From Zhihengliuella sp. ISTPL4 (GTDB lineage Bacteria > Actinomycetota > Actinomycetes > Actinomycetales > Microbacteriaceae): a stretch of DNA of 64,000 bases. The translations under genes and the position numbers were made by a program. The notes under the pieces were generated by a model. That model saw nothing but the letters and a program-made list of their open reading frames with translations. It was not told the origin of the DNA and did not search any database. Position 1 is the stretch's first letter. Each line of letters opens with the position of its first letter. The DNA is taken from the NCBI RefSeq assembly GCF_002848265.1, contig NZ_CP025422.1:682001-746000 (forward strand), in the 5' to 3' direction. Below are positions 34,469 through 45,992 of this stretch, piece after piece.

Positions 34469-34939
34469 GTGACCGATTCCGTTGATGTCCCCATTATCGC
34501 CGCAGTGGTCCCCGGCTACGCGCATCCGGGTGACGCCGGCGCCGATCTCGTGGCCGCCGAGGCCGTGCGGCTGGAGCCGGGGGAGCGTGCGCTCGTCCCC
34601 ACCGGCGTGCGCATCGCCCTGCCGGACGGTTATGCGGCTTTCGTGGTGCCCCGCAGCGGGCTGGCGGCGAAGCACGGCATCTCGATCGTGAATTCCCCGG
34701 GGACCGTCGACGCCGGCTACCGGGGAGAGATCAAGGTCAGCCTGATCAACACGGACATCCACAGCGCGTACGATGTCGCCGTCGGCGATCGCATCGCACA
34801 GCTGATCGTGATGCCCGTCACCCGTGCCCGGTTCCTTCCGGTCGACGAGCTGCCGGACAGCGTCCGCGGCGCCGGCGGATTCGGATCGACCGGCTATCAG
34901 GCACAGACTCCCGAGAACGAAGCAGGACAGGCGAAATGA
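34469..34939 (+). CDS. dut: dUTP diphosphatase
   Basis: A 156-residue trimeric dUTPase that hydrolyses dUTP to dUMP and pyrophosphate, keeping uracil out of DNA. The conserved motifs are present in order: HPGDAGADL near 17, PRSGLAAKHG near 62, GTVDAGYRGEI near 80, DRIAQLIVMP near 106 and the C-terminal GAGGFGSTG near 138, which closes over the active site. First of three genes (dut-DUF3710-DUF3159) joined by 4-bp overlaps. Confidence 0.96.
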   Translation: MTDSVDVPIIAAVVPGYAHPGDAGADLVAAEAVRLEPGERALVPTGVRIALPDGYAAFVVPRSGLAAKHGISIVNSPGTVDAGYRGEIKVSLINTDIHSAYDVAVGDRIAQLIVMPVTRARFLPVDELPDSVRGAGGFGSTGYQAQTPENEAGQAK

Positions 34940-35523
34940 CCGACAGCAACGACACCCCCTCCAAGTCGGCGCCGGAGAACCGCGCCACCGAGGGACCGTT
35001 CGACGACTCCGAGGCGAACCCCGTCCGCCCGTACATCGACCTCGGCGGGATCAAGATCCTGCCCCGCGAGGGCCTGAACCTGCGGCTCGAGGTGGAGGAG
35101 CAGAGCAAGCGCATCGTGGCGGTCGGGCTCGACTACGCCGAGTCGTCGCTCCAGGTGCAGCCCTTCGCCGCTCCGCGCAGCGGCGGTCTCTGGGACGAGA
35201 CGCGCGTCCAGCTGCGCGACCAGGTCAAGGCGCAGGGCGGTCGGGTCGAGGAACGGGAAGGTCCGCTCGGCAAGGAGCTCCTCGCCGAGGTGCCCGCGAC
35301 AGCCAGCGAGGGCTCCGGCCTGCGCCTCGCGCGCTTCATCGGCATCGACGGGCCCCGCTGGTTCCTCCGCGGCGTCATCGGTGGCGCGGCCGCCTCGGAC
35401 CCCGAAGCCGCGGCGAAGGTCGAGGATCTCTTCCGCTCGATCGTCGTCGTGCGCGGAGGAGCGCCCATGCCGCCGCGCGACCTCATCCCGCTGAAGATGC
35501 CGGCGACGCCGGGCTCCGCGTGA
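34936..35523 (+). CDS. DUF3710 domain-containing protein
   Basis: A 195-residue soluble protein of the actinobacterial DUF3710 family, function unknown. Conserved features are the early YIDLGGIKILPREGLNLRLEVEE segment (about 35-58), QPFAAPRSGGLWDETR near 76 and FIGIDGPRWFLRGVIGG near 135. It overlaps dut by ATGA (34936-34939) and the next gene by GTGA (35520-35523), so the three are co-translated. Stable linkage to dut across the phylum suggests a nucleotide- or DNA-related job, which is inference only. Confidence 0.87.
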   Translation: MTDSNDTPSKSAPENRATEGPFDDSEANPVRPYIDLGGIKILPREGLNLRLEVEEQSKRIVAVGLDYAESSLQVQPFAAPRSGGLWDETRVQLRDQVKAQGGRVEEREGPLGKELLAEVPATASEGSGLRLARFIGIDGPRWFLRGVIGGAAASDPEAAAKVEDLFRSIVVVRGGAPMPPRDLIPLKMPATPGSA

Positions 35524-36254
35524 CCACGCCGGACGCCGAGGAGCCGCGCGCGCAGAGCGCATCGGAGATCCTCGGAGCAGCGCTCGGAGGCGCGGCGCGC
35601 AAGGCAGGACTCGACCCGTCCGAGAGCGCGAGCACGCACAAGGTGGTCTGGTCGGCCATGGGTGGCTGGCGCGGGATCCTCGAGTCGGTCCTGCCGAGCC
35701 TCGCGTTCGTGATCCTGTTCACCCTTCGGCCGGAGCCCCTGCTGCTGCCCCTGGGAGTGTCCGTCGGTCTGGCCGCCGTGTTCACCGTCGTCCGCCTGGT
35801 GCAGAAGTCTCCGCCATCGGCCGCCCTCGGCGGGCTCATCGCGGCCGTTGCCGCCGCGGGACTGGCGCTGTGGACGGGCCGCGGCGAGGACAACTTCGTT
35901 CCCGGCCTCATCACGAACGCGGTCTACGGCTCCGCGATCCTCGTCTCCGCGCTCATCGGCTGGTCCGTCATCGGCCTCGCCGTGGGCTTCCTCATGGGGG
36001 AGGGCACCGCCTGGCGCGCCGACCGTCGCAAGCGGCGGGCCTTCTTCTGGCTCGGCATCGCCTGGGCCGTGCTGTTCTTCACGCGACTGATGGTGCAGTT
36101 CCCGCTGTACCTGGCCGGCGACGTCACCGCCCTCGGCACCCTCAAGCTCGTGATGGGGCTGCCGCTGTTCGCGCCGCTGATCGCCGTGACCTGGCTGGTG
36201 GTCCGTGCGCTCTATCCCCGCGCGTCGTCGCACGACGACCCCGCGGCGGCGTGA
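35520..36254 (+). CDS. DUF3159 domain-containing membrane protein
   Basis: A 244-residue polytopic membrane protein of the DUF3159 family. A soluble N-terminus of about 55 residues leads to five or six hydrophobic helices between 60 and 235; GWRGILESVLPSLAFVILF and the NFVPGLITNAVYG motif are typical. The charged loop RADRRKRRAFF near 165 is probably cytoplasmic. GTG 35520 overlaps the DUF3710 stop. Function unknown; last gene of the dut cluster. Confidence 0.85.
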   Translation: MTTPDAEEPRAQSASEILGAALGGAARKAGLDPSESASTHKVVWSAMGGWRGILESVLPSLAFVILFTLRPEPLLLPLGVSVGLAAVFTVVRLVQKSPPSAALGGLIAAVAAAGLALWTGRGEDNFVPGLITNAVYGSAILVSALIGWSVIGLAVGFLMGEGTAWRADRRKRRAFFWLGIAWAVLFFTRLMVQFPLYLAGDVTALGTLKLVMGLPLFAPLIAVTWLVVRALYPRASSHDDPAAA

Positions 36255-36256
36255 TA

Positions 36257-36282
36257 GATTTATCTCGACATCAAGATAAATC
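36257..36282. promoter_or_regulatory. 26-bp palindromic operator upstream of aconitase
   Basis: Arms GATTTATCT and AGATAAATC are exact inverted repeats around an 8-bp core that continues the symmetry (11 of 13 base pairs matched). It begins 3 bp after the DUF3159 stop and 125 bp before acnA. It is strikingly AT-rich for this DNA. A MarR-type regulator such as TamR, known to control aconitase in Streptomyces, is a candidate ligand by inference. Confidence 0.7.
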
Positions 36283-36407
36283 ACGGGCTTTCGCCGGTGA
36301 CCAGCGCGGAGCAGACTGGTTAGGTCCCCCTTGCTAGCCGCGCGGCCGCACCGGCGAGCAAGATGGAGGCGCCTGTCGCTCCCATCCGAATAGAAGGAGA
36401 CGGATTC

Positions 36408-39242
<2,835 letters not shown>

Positions 39243-39251
39243 TCCGCATAT

Positions 39252-39289
39252 CCGAAGGGGCTCGTGTCCACCGACACGGGCCCCTTCGG
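39252..39289 (+). terminator. Terminator of acnA
   Basis: 39252-39268 pairs with 39273-39289 (17 bp with one G-T wobble, 4-base loop), 9 bp after the stop. Confidence 0.75.
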
Positions 39290-39397
39290 CGTGTCAAGGG
39301 CCTCTCGTCCTCGGGGGATTCACGGCTCCGAGCGGTAGGATCGGGAAGGCGTCCGCACCCGCTCGGACGCTTCGCCGAAGCCTGTGAGGAGGCGCAG

Positions 39398-41338
39398 ATG
39401 CCCATTCTTCCGAGCATCTCTGGACCGCGCGATCTTGATCGGCTGACGCCGGAGCAACTGGAAGAACTCGCATCCGAGATCCGCGCCTTCCTCGTCGAGA
39501 ACGTCTCCCAGACCGGGGGTCACCTCGGTCCGAACCTCGGGGTCGTCGAGCTGACGATCGCGCTGCACCGCGTGTTCTCCTCTCCGGAGGACCCCTTCAT
39601 CTTCGACACGGGCCACCAGTCCTACGTCCACAAGATCCTCACCGGTCGCCAGGACTTCTCGAAGCTGCGCGTCCGGGAGGGGCTGGCCGGCTACCCGCAG
39701 CGCGCGGAGAGCCCTCACGATGTCGTCGAGTCGTCCCACGCCTCCAGCTCGCTGAGCTGGGCCGACGGGGTCTCGCGTGCTCTCACCGCCACCGGGCGCT
39801 CCGACAGGCACGTCGTCGCGGTCGTCGGCGACGGCGCACTGACCGGCGGGATGACGTGGGAGGCGCTGAACAACATCTCCGACGACAACGACCGCAACCT
39901 CGTGATCGTCGTCAACGACAACGGGCGTTCGTACGCGCCGACCATCGGCGGCATGTCTCGCTTCCTCAACCGGGTCCGCACCGCGGCGGCCTACAAGGAC
40001 CTCCACCACAAGTCGGATCGTCTGTTCCGCGCGTTCGGGCCGGTGGGACGCGCGGTGTTCCGCGGCGTGCGCGGCGGTACCCACGGATTCCTCTCGCGGT
40101 TCACGAACAACGAGGCGCTGTACTCCAACCTCGACATCAAGTACCTCGGCCCCGTCGACGGGCATGACCTGCCGGCGCTGCTGGAGACGCTGGAGCTGGC
40201 GAAATCGTACGGTGCGCCCGTCATCGTGCACGCGATCACCGAGAAGGGCCGCGGCTACCAGCCCGCCCGCGATGACGAGGCCGACCAGTTCCACGCCGTC
40301 GGCAAGATCGACCCGACGACGGGGGAGACCCTGTCGTCGGGCGGCCGCGGCTGGACGGATGTCTTCTCCGACGCCCTCGTGAAGGTCGGCGAACGCCGCT
40401 CGGACGTGATCGCCATCACGGCGGCCATGCTCCGACCCACCGGCCTCGCGCCCTTCGCGGAGCGGTTCCCCGACCGCGTCTACGACGTCGGCATCGCCGA
40501 GCAGCATGCGGTGGCCTCGGCCGCCGGGCTCGCGTACGGCGGTCTGCACCCGGTCGTCGCGGTCTACGCCACGTTCATGGGGCGCGCCTTCGATCAGGTC
40601 CTCATGGACGTCGCGCTCCACCGTGCCGGCGTCACGTTCGTGCTCGATCGCGCGGGCGTCACGGGCCCGGACGGCCCGAGCCACCACGGCATGTGGGATC
40701 TCGCGATGCTGCAGATCGTCCCCCACATCCGCATCGCTGCGCCCCGCGACGGCGCGCGACTGACCGAGGCGCTGGACGAGGCGGTCGCCGTGGAGGAAGC
40801 TCCGACCGTGATCCGCTTCCCGAAGGGCGACGTGTCCGCCGATCTGCCGGCGCTCGAGCGTCTCGCGGACGGCGTGGACGTGCTCGCGCGGGGTGAGGGG
40901 GAGGACGTCCTCATCGTCGCGATCGGCCCCTTCGCCGCCCTGGCCGTCGACGTGGCCGACCGGTTGCGCGCCCAGGGCATCGACGCCACCGTGATCGACC
41001 CGCGGTGGGCGATCCCCGTGCAGCCGTCCGTCGTCGAACTCGCCGCACGGCACCGCCTGGTGATCACCCTGGAGGACGGCATTCGCGTAGGCGGCATCGG
41101 TACGCGCGTGCGGCAGGTGCTCCGCGAGGCGGGCATCGACACGGCCGTCGACGAACTGGGCCTTCCCGACGAGTTCATCGACCACGCATCACGCGACCAG
41201 ATCCTCGCGGACGCCGGCCTCACCGCCTCGAAGATCGCCCAGGACGTCGTGGCGCAGGTTCTCGGTACGCGCATCCCGAAGGCCCGTCACGCCGGCGAGA
41301 CCGGCGCGATCGAGCTCCCGCTTCACGAACGGCACTGA
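39398..41338 (+). CDS. dxs: 1-deoxy-D-xylulose-5-phosphate synthase
   Basis: A 646-residue thiamine-diphosphate enzyme that condenses pyruvate and glyceraldehyde 3-phosphate, the first step of the MEP isoprenoid pathway. Motifs: GHQSYVHKILTGR near 70, the ThDP-binding GDGALTGGMTWEALNN near 146-161, VNDNGRSYAPTIGGMS near 170, and DRAGVTGPDGPSHHG near 418 of the pyrimidine domain. GAGGAGG lies 5 bp before ATG 39398. A TAGGAT hexamer at 39336-39341 is a possible -10. Convergent with glpD. Confidence 0.95.
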   Translation: MPILPSISGPRDLDRLTPEQLEELASEIRAFLVENVSQTGGHLGPNLGVVELTIALHRVFSSPEDPFIFDTGHQSYVHKILTGRQDFSKLRVREGLAGYPQRAESPHDVVESSHASSSLSWADGVSRALTATGRSDRHVVAVVGDGALTGGMTWEALNNISDDNDRNLVIVVNDNGRSYAPTIGGMSRFLNRVRTAAAYKDLHHKSDRLFRAFGPVGRAVFRGVRGGTHGFLSRFTNNEALYSNLDIKYLGPVDGHDLPALLETLELAKSYGAPVIVHAITEKGRGYQPARDDEADQFHAVGKIDPTTGETLSSGGRGWTDVFSDALVKVGERRSDVIAITAAMLRPTGLAPFAERFPDRVYDVGIAEQHAVASAAGLAYGGLHPVVAVYATFMGRAFDQVLMDVALHRAGVTFVLDRAGVTGPDGPSHHGMWDLAMLQIVPHIRIAAPRDGARLTEALDEAVAVEEAPTVIRFPKGDVSADLPALERLADGVDVLARGEGEDVLIVAIGPFAALAVDVADRLRAQGIDATVIDPRWAIPVQPSVVELAARHRLVITLEDGIRVGGIGTRVRQVLREAGIDTAVDELGLPDEFIDHASRDQILADAGLTASKIAQDVVAQVLGTRIPKARHAGETGAIELPLHERH

Positions 41339-41361
41339 CGGGCCCGTTGCCGCGAGCCTTG

Positions 41362-42819
41362 TCAGGGGCTGTCGGTGAGGGTCTCGGCGACGATCCGCTC
41401 CACGGCTCCGAGAGCTCGGGCGCGCTCATCGGGCACCAGCCCGATCCGCGTGCGGCGGTCGAGCACATCAGCTGCGGTGAGTGCGCCCTGAAACCGGACC
41501 GCGTGCTCGACGGCGGCCCGGAAGAGCGCGCTGCCCGGGACCACGGCGTCCTGCGAGCCATCTCCCGGTGCGGGATCGTCGATCAGGCGCAGGGTCGCGG
41601 TGCCGCTGGGGCCGCCCCGGAGTCCGCGCTGCCGCACGGCGAGGTCTACGGCATCCTCCGCCATCCGACGGTAGGTCGTCAGCTTGCCGCCGAGAACGGA
41701 GATGACGCCTGACTCTGAGGTGCGCACGAGATGACGACGTGAGATGTCCGCGGTCTCGGACGCTCCGGTGTCGACGAGCGGGCGGAGGCCGGCAAACGCC
41801 CCGCGGACCCGGTGCCGCGCCAGGGGCACCGCGAGCAGGCGGTTCAGCGTCTCCAGGAGGAAGGTGATCTCCGCCTCCGTGGGCTCGGCGACGGAGGGGA
41901 TGGGTCCGGGCGCATCGACATCGGTGAGCCCGACGATGACACGCCCTCCGCGCTGCGGCAGGGCGAACACGTAGCGGCTGATGGAACCTTCCAGCGGGAT
42001 GGTCAGCGCCGTCACGGGATGGCCGAGGTCTGCGGCGTCCAGGAGGATGTGGGTGCCACGGCTCGGGCGTATCGCGAGGCCGTGATCGAGGGTCGCCGCC
42101 CAGACACCGGTGGCGTTGATCACCGTCCGCGCCCGGATGTCGATGCGCTGCCCGGTGAGCGTGTCGGTCACCGCTGCACCGTCGGCGTGCAGCCGCTCGG
42201 CGCGTACTCGGGTGAGGATCCGCGCGCCGAGACCCGCCGCCGTGCGGGCGACGGCCACGACGAGGGCAGCGTCGTCCGACAGCTGGCCATCGTATGTCAC
42301 CATGCCGCCCCGCAGGCCACGAGGGTTCAGAGCGGGGAACAGGCGCAACGCTCTCGCCGTCCCGACGGGGTGCGGGCCCGGCAGGACCTTCCCGCTCGTG
42401 CGTACCTGCAGGCGCAGAAGGTCGCCCATCGCCATCCCCGCGGCTCCGGCCCCACGCTGGCGACCGCTGACGCCCGGGGCGAAGGGGAGCAGCTGCCCGA
42501 GCGGACGGATGAGGTGGGGGGCGATCACCGACATCAGCAGGTGCCGCTCCCGCGCACTCTCGCGCGCCGTCGCCACGTCCCCCGTCGCGAGGTACCGCAG
42601 CCCGCCGTGGACGAGTTTGGAGCTGAACCGGCTCGTTCCGAACGCGAGGTCCTCCGCCTCGATCAGCGTCACGCGAAGGCCGCGGGATGCGGCGTCCAGC
42701 GCAACGCCCGTCCCGGTGATCCCGCCGCCGACCACGAGGAGGTCGCAGGTGCCGTCCGCCGCGGCGGCGAGATCGCTTCGGCGGCGGGCCGCGTGGAGGG
42801 CGGTCGGGGCGGAGATCAT
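41362..42819 (-). CDS. glpD: FAD-dependent glycerol-3-phosphate dehydrogenase
   Basis: A 485-residue membrane-associated flavoenzyme oxidising glycerol 3-phosphate to dihydroxyacetone phosphate. The FAD motif GGGITGTGVALDAASRG is at about 31-47, the FSSKLVHGGLRYL signature at 65-77, and YVFALPQRGGRVIVG and GGKLTTYRRMAEDAV near 370 are typical. The C-terminal DAO_C domain is shorter than in long homologues (about 560 residues), so membrane or quinone contacts may differ. Its ATG overlaps the stop of the upstream TetR gene by ATGA. Confidence 0.9.
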   Translation of the reverse strand: MISAPTALHAARRRSDLAAAADGTCDLLVVGGGITGTGVALDAASRGLRVTLIEAEDLAFGTSRFSSKLVHGGLRYLATGDVATARESARERHLLMSVIAPHLIRPLGQLLPFAPGVSGRQRGAGAAGMAMGDLLRLQVRTSGKVLPGPHPVGTARALRLFPALNPRGLRGGMVTYDGQLSDDAALVVAVARTAAGLGARILTRVRAERLHADGAAVTDTLTGQRIDIRARTVINATGVWAATLDHGLAIRPSRGTHILLDAADLGHPVTALTIPLEGSISRYVFALPQRGGRVIVGLTDVDAPGPIPSVAEPTEAEITFLLETLNRLLAVPLARHRVRGAFAGLRPLVDTGASETADISRRHLVRTSESGVISVLGGKLTTYRRMAEDAVDLAVRQRGLRGGPSGTATLRLIDDPAPGDGSQDAVVPGSALFRAAVEHAVRFQGALTAADVLDRRTRIGLVPDERARALGAVERIVAETLTDSP

Positions 42820-43424
42820 GGCCGGAGGTGGCCGTCCAGTGCGGCGCGGAGCTCGCGTTCCCAGGCCTTCTCGTCGATGAGGTCGGCCACCGTGCCGTGC
42901 GACAGCACGGCGGACTGGGCGATCAGGAGCAGCATGACGGCGATCTCGCCGGGATCACCCGCGCGCACCGAGTCCTGGGCCTGCGCCGCCGCGATCGCGT
43001 CGGCGAGCCACTGGAGGATGAGTCGCTGGCTGGACCCGACCCGGTGCAGGGTGTACCGCGTGAACGCCTCGGGTTCCTCGTCGAGGAGGTGGCCGTACAC
43101 GGGGTCGGCCCGGAACAGGGAGGTGAACCGCAGCACGTCCGCGACGAGCGCATCCCGGGAATCGACTCTCTCGGGGAACGCGCTGAGGAGATCGGCGACC
43201 CGTCGCAGAAGCGCGGATCGGACGACGTCGTCGGCATCCCGCCACGTCCGGTAGATGGTGGGCCGGCTGAGACCGGAACGACGTGCAAGGGCGGCGATCG
43301 TCACCCCGTGGACGCCGGCGCGGACGAGCAGGTCGTCAGCGGCGTCGAGGACTCGACGCTGCGTGGCGTCCCAGGCGGGCGTGGAGCTTTCCGAGCGAAC
43401 GGCGGGTGGTTGACGTTCTTCCAT
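42816..43424 (-). CDS. TetR-family transcriptional regulator
   Basis: A 202-residue regulator. Residues 20-66 form the TetR DNA-binding domain (RRVLDAADDLLVRAGVHGVTIAALARRSGLSRPTIYRTW), followed by a helical ligand-binding domain. It is co-transcribed with glpD (ATGA overlap) and its start lies 20 bp from that of the divergent flavoprotein gene. The 20-bp gap contains GTGTCACAC (43428-43436), a short inverted repeat that could be its operator, so it probably controls both arms of the cluster and itself. The inducer is unknown; a lipid or glycerol-derived compound is a reasonable guess. Confidence 0.88.
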   Translation of the reverse strand: MEERQPPAVRSESSTPAWDATQRRVLDAADDLLVRAGVHGVTIAALARRSGLSRPTIYRTWRDADDVVRSALLRRVADLLSAFPERVDSRDALVADVLRFTSLFRADPVYGHLLDEEPEAFTRYTLHRVGSSQRLILQWLADAIAAAQAQDSVRAGDPGEIAVMLLLIAQSAVLSHGTVADLIDEKAWERELRAALDGHLRP

Positions 43425-43444
43425 GATGTGTCACACTGTAACCC
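43425..43444. promoter_or_regulatory. Twenty-base divergent promoter/operator between tetR and the AGPS-like gene
   Basis: TACAGT (minus, 43440-43435) and CACACT (plus, 43432-43437) overlap by 3 bp and lie 10 and 7 bp from their start codons. The inverted repeat GTGTCACAC (43428-43436) overlaps both. Neither gene has a clear ribosome site. Confidence 0.45.
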
Positions 43445-45076
43445 ATGGAGCAGGCGAACGGCAGAGGGGCCGACAGGCCCGAGATGCGCTGGAACGGCTG
43501 GGGCGACCCGGATCGGGCGAAGGACCTTCCGCTCGCGGTTCGAGGACTGCTGCCCCTGCTCCTCGGACACGTTCCCCGTCCGCCGCGTCCGCCCGCGCTG
43601 GAGGACGTGCGCGTGCGGCCTTCACGACTGGCCGCGGATGATCTCGACGCGCTGGCTGCGGCGGTCGGCCCCGATGCGGTGGACATCACGACGTCGGCGC
43701 GCCTCCGGCACGCCGGAGGCCGTTCCACGCCCGACCTTCTGCGACGACGCCATCCCGAGCAGGATGCCCCCGACGTCGTCGTGTTCCCCGCGGACCATGA
43801 CGCCGTGCGCGCCTGCCTCGCGCTGGCGGGGGAGAGTGGGATCGCGGTGATCCCCTTCGGTGGGGGAACGAGCGTCGTCGGGGCGCTGGACCCGGAGACC
43901 GGCCCGCATCGTGCGGTGCTCAGCCTGGACCTGCGCCGGCTCTCCGGCCTGCTCCGGCTCGACGAAGTGAGCGGCGAGGCGACCCTCGCGGCAGGTACCA
44001 CCGGACCCGAGGCGGAAGCGCTGCTGTCGGCGTACGGGTTCGAGCTGGGGCACTTCCCGCAGAGCTTCCGGTATGCGACCATCGGCGGTTTCGCCGCGGC
44101 TCGGTCGTCCGGACAGAACTCGGCGGGCAACGGGCGCTTCGACGCGATGGTGACCGGGATCCGCGTCGCGACGCCCACGGGGGATCTCGACCTCGGCCGC
44201 GCGCCGGGATCGGCGGCCGGGCCCGATCTCCTCCGCCTCTTCCTGGGCTCCGAGGGGATCTTCGGCGTGATCACCGAGGTCCGGGTCCGGGTGCATCCGG
44301 TGCCGACGGAGCGGATCTTCGAGTCGTGGACCTTCCCGGATTTCGACCGCGGCGCCGATGCGCTGCGGCGGGTGGTGCAGCAGGGCGCGGGTCCCACGGT
44401 CATCCGCCTCTCCGACGAAGCCGAGACGGCGGTGAGCCTCGCCCAGGTCGGCCGGATCGGGAAGGCTCTCGCCAAGGGAGCCAGCGTCGTGACGGTGTTC
44501 GAGGGCGAGGACGCCGCCGGCCGCCGGGACCGGACCGCCGCGATCCTCGCCGCGGCGGGTGGCCGCAGTGCCGGCACCGGCGACGCGGAGGAATGGGCGG
44601 CGGGACGATTCGACGGCCCGTACCTGCGCGACGCCCTGCTCGACGCCGGGGTGTTCTGCGAGACGCTGGAGACCGCGAGCACCTGGTCGAATCTCCGCAC
44701 GCTCAAGGAAGCGGTCGAGGCGGCTCTGCGCGACGGCTTCGACGCGGCGGATGCCCGCTCGTACGTCATGTGCCATGTCTCCCACGTATATCCGACGGGA
44801 GCCTCCCTCTACTTCACGGTGCTCGCCGGGCTGCGACAGGACCCGCTCGAGGCGTGGACGGTCGTGAAGGGGAGGGTGAACGACGCGATCCTCGCGAACG
44901 GCGGGACGATCAGCCACCATCATGCCGTGGGTCGTGATCACGCCCCGTGGCTTGCGGAGGAGATCGGGGAGACCGGCGTGCGGATCCTCACCGCCGTGAA
45001 GCGGGAGCTGGACCCGCGCGGCATCATGAACCCGGGGGCCGTCCTCGCGGATGTGCCGACGAGGGCGACCCTCTGA
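43445..45076 (+). CDS. FAD-linked oxidase of the alkylglycerone-phosphate synthase (AGPS) type
   Basis: A 543-residue vanillyl-alcohol-oxidase-fold flavoprotein. An early RWNGWGDP, the PCMH FAD-binding domain with IPFGGGTSVVG near 138-148 and FRYATIGGFAA near 214, and the C-terminal SHHHAVGRDHAPW near 492-504 closely resemble alkyl-dihydroxyacetone-phosphate synthase, the enzyme that makes the ether bond of ether lipids; many bacterial homologues act on other substrates. It heads a three-gene run with a lipid kinase and a GMC oxidoreductase, and is divergent from tetR-glpD, which makes dihydroxyacetone phosphate. Confidence 0.82.
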   Translation: MEQANGRGADRPEMRWNGWGDPDRAKDLPLAVRGLLPLLLGHVPRPPRPPALEDVRVRPSRLAADDLDALAAAVGPDAVDITTSARLRHAGGRSTPDLLRRRHPEQDAPDVVVFPADHDAVRACLALAGESGIAVIPFGGGTSVVGALDPETGPHRAVLSLDLRRLSGLLRLDEVSGEATLAAGTTGPEAEALLSAYGFELGHFPQSFRYATIGGFAAARSSGQNSAGNGRFDAMVTGIRVATPTGDLDLGRAPGSAAGPDLLRLFLGSEGIFGVITEVRVRVHPVPTERIFESWTFPDFDRGADALRRVVQQGAGPTVIRLSDEAETAVSLAQVGRIGKALAKGASVVTVFEGEDAAGRRDRTAAILAAAGGRSAGTGDAEEWAAGRFDGPYLRDALLDAGVFCETLETASTWSNLRTLKEAVEAALRDGFDAADARSYVMCHVSHVYPTGASLYFTVLAGLRQDPLEAWTVVKGRVNDAILANGGTISHHHAVGRDHAPWLAEEIGETGVRILTAVKRELDPRGIMNPGAVLADVPTRATL

Positions 45077-45077
45077 G

Positions 45078-45992
45078 ATGGGGCACATCGCAGTGCTGTC
45101 CAACCCGCTGTCCGGAAAGGGCCGCGGGCGCCGGATCGCCGAGGAAGCGCTCGAATACCTGCGACGGCGGGGCGCGGACGTGCGCGTGTACGTCGGAGAG
45201 TCGGCCGCGGACACACGACGACTGGCGCAGACCGCAGTGGACGCGGAACCGGACGGACTCGTCGTGGTGGGCGGCGATGGCACCCTGTCAGGCATCCTCG
45301 CGGTCGTCTGCGCGGCGGCCGTCCCGGTCACGCTGGTGCCCGCGGGCACCGGAAACGATCTGGCGCGAGCGCTCGGGTTGCCCCGCACGGATGTACCGGA
45401 AGCGGTCGAGCTCGCCCTGACGGGGGCGCCCCGCGCTGTCGACGTCGGTGAGGTGCGGACGACGACGGGCACGTCGCTGTTCCTCACCGTGGCGGCTCTG
45501 GGCTTCGACGCCCGAGTGAGCGATCGCACCAATCGCCTCCGCTGGCCCTCCGGAGTGTTGCGGTACTACCTCGCGCTGCTGATCGAGCTCATCCGGCTGC
45601 GTCCCCTCGATTTCACGATCCGTGCCGATGACGGCCCGATGACCCCGGCCCGCGGCACCCTCGTGGCGGTCGGGAACACGGCCAGCTACGGCGGGGGGAT
45701 GCCGGTCTGCGTGGGCGCGGCCCCGGACGACGGCGCCCTCGACGTCGTCGCCGTGGGCCCCCTCGGCCGCATTCGGCTGCTGCGCCTGTTCCCTCTCCTC
45801 CTGCGCGGGACGCACCTCGCGCGGCCCGAGGTGCAGCACCTCCGCGCCCGCACCGTCACGGTCTCCGCTCCGGGCCTCGTGGCCTACGCGGACGGCGAGC
45901 GCGTGGGGGAGGAGTCCTGCACGATCTCGGTCCGGGCGGGCGCACTGACCGTTATGACCCGGGCGGAGCGGAGGGACGCGCATGTTCGATGA
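45078..45992 (+). CDS. Diacylglycerol kinase-type lipid kinase (second copy)
   Basis: A 304-residue DAGK_cat protein. Motifs: LSNPLSGKGRG near 7, VVGGDGTLSG near 63 and PAGTGNDLARALGL near 90, closer to the YegS/BmrU group with GTGND than the copy at 2646 (GTGNL). ATG 45078 is one base after the upstream TGA, implying coupled translation. The context suggests phosphorylation of an ether- or glycero-lipid made by its neighbours. It overlaps the GMC gene by 11 bp. Confidence 0.87.
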   Translation: MGHIAVLSNPLSGKGRGRRIAEEALEYLRRRGADVRVYVGESAADTRRLAQTAVDAEPDGLVVVGGDGTLSGILAVVCAAAVPVTLVPAGTGNDLARALGLPRTDVPEAVELALTGAPRAVDVGEVRTTTGTSLFLTVAALGFDARVSDRTNRLRWPSGVLRYYLALLIELIRLRPLDFTIRADDGPMTPARGTLVAVGNTASYGGGMPVCVGAAPDDGALDVVAVGPLGRIRLLRLFPLLLRGTHLARPEVQHLRARTVTVSAPGLVAYADGERVGEESCTISVRAGALTVMTRAERRDAHVR

